Positions 63,315 through 64,000 of a stretch of 64,000 bases of DNA are shown here, piece by piece (position 1 is the stretch's first letter; each line of letters opens with the position of its first letter). The notes beneath the pieces were generated by a model. That model was not told the origin of the DNA. It saw only the letters and a program-made list of their open reading frames with translations, and ran no database searches. The stretch is from Pyropia yezoensis. Taxonomy: Eukaryota; Rhodophyta; Bangiophyceae; Bangiales; Bangiaceae. The position numbers were made by a program, and so were the translations under genes. The stretch spans positions 25,208,020-25,272,019 of the forward strand of contig CM020620.1 of the NCBI GenBank assembly GCA_009829735.1. The letters run 5' to 3'.

Positions 63315-64000
63315 TGTAAAATCAACAGTGCTTTGGGTTCCTTCTCCCTCGGGCTTTTGCCCTGTTTACCATTGCCTCGTATCGTGGCGGGCGAGTGGAC
63401 CAGCAAGGGCTCTTACCTGTTCCTTCCTGGGCTTCGGACTGTGGCCTCTGTGTGCGTGTTTGTGGTTTGTGGTTTGGGGAATCTGGGTTCCATTACGCTA
63501 CATGTATGGTGGATCAGCGGGGGAGGGCTTTTTTTTTCTCCCGTATCGGGACAGCCGTTTCTTTTCGCTGTGGCGTTTGGTTCCTTGGTTCCTGTTTCTG
63601 GTAACGAGATCGTTTGGTCCTGGTCGAGTACCGTACGGCCAACATGACGGACCCTGTTCCATCGGGAGTTCGGGGCCGTGGTGCGCCGTCGGACGTTTCT
63701 ATGGTTACTCCCGCTGGTCGCGGGCGCGGTGGTCCCTCGGGTCCGTTGGGCCGTGGTGGAGGCGGGCAGACAGGGATTCCGCGTCGGGGGACAGCGGCCC
63801 CGGGTGGGATTCGGGCTACTATGGGTCAGGATCTACGTCGGTACACGGGTTCTGAGTCAGGGACCCAAGTTCCACCTTTGGCTCCTGTTGCTGGGTCCCA
63901 AGACATTGTCACTACTCTGGAAACGTTTCGAGATTAGATTTTGGCTACTGTATCCCAGGCCCTGAGCCAGAGTCCTGCTGGCCAGGGTGGGTCCCATGAT
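63315..64000 (+). mobile_element. 5' part of a second LTR retroelement, running off the window
   Basis: Bases 63315-63502 are a 188-bp candidate LTR with ends TGTA and TACA. After four bases, at 63507, comes TGGTGGATCAGCGGGG, closely similar to the primer-binding site of element 1 and with the same spacing. A gag-like frame starts at 63644 (MTDPVPSGVRGRGAPSDVSM) and is interrupted by TAG at 63935-63937, after which the frame continues sensibly (ILATVSQALSQSPAGQGG) to the window end. The body of the element would lie to the right. Confidence 0.5.

Overview
The window reads as nuclear DNA of a photosynthetic eukaryote with a very GC-rich, compact genome and few, short introns (177 to 424 bp, GT-AG). 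A red alga of the Porphyra/Pyropia type fits best. The reasons are a plastid-type C-terminal processing protease, a thylakoid-lumen pentapeptide protein with a bipartite leader, a cyanobacterial-type glucokinase, alanine/glycine inserts in conserved proteins, G/C homopolymers up to about 31 bases, and a tRNA gene with an extra insertion outside the anticodon loop. The organism call is inference; another GC-rich alga is not excluded.

Left third (1-25 kb): a CtpA-like S41 protease (-, cut by the left edge), a tRNA-Pro(TGG) gene, a transposon-like element (6.9-7.7 kb), and a SANT-like protein with many SUMO-type motifs (-). Then comes a gene-dense block: MCM9 (-) divergent from ARL2 (+), ARL2 convergent with NOL10/ENP2 (-) with 27 bp between stops, NOL10 divergent from VPS26 (+), and mitochondrial uL11 (-). 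Two inverted-repeat elements (21.05-22.04 and 23.06-23.70 kb) precede the pentapeptide lumenal protein (+).

Middle (25-37 kb): an accessory region. It holds a 3'-terminal fragment of an ISCU-type Fe-S scaffold gene cut off by perfect GC-rich palindromes, an 84-bp minisatellite, a second poly-C minisatellite, a GIY-YIG nuclease-like ORF, and 7.4 kb of Ala/Gly/Pro-rich sequence whose coding status is unresolved.

Right (37-64 kb): glucokinase (+) convergent with eIF3f (-), eIF3f divergent from V-ATPase subunit A (+), a membrane-anchored histidine acid phosphatase (-), and two nearly identical FkbM-family methyltransferase genes 10 kb apart in opposite orientation (47.2-49.5 kb, -; 59.3-61.4 kb, +). 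Between them lie 3.5 kb of homopolymer-rich DNA, a second copy of the 23-kb element, and a Tc1/mariner-like miniature element. The window ends in the 5' parts of two LTR retroelements in the same orientation.

Most recognisable genes are housekeeping (DNA repair, ribosome biogenesis, trafficking, translation, vacuolar acidification, sugar phosphorylation). They are arranged as divergent or convergent pairs with short spacers and do not form a pathway cluster. Two conserved genes (CtpA and the second FkbM gene) lose frame exactly at G/C homopolymers, so at least some frame breaks here may be sequence-length errors.
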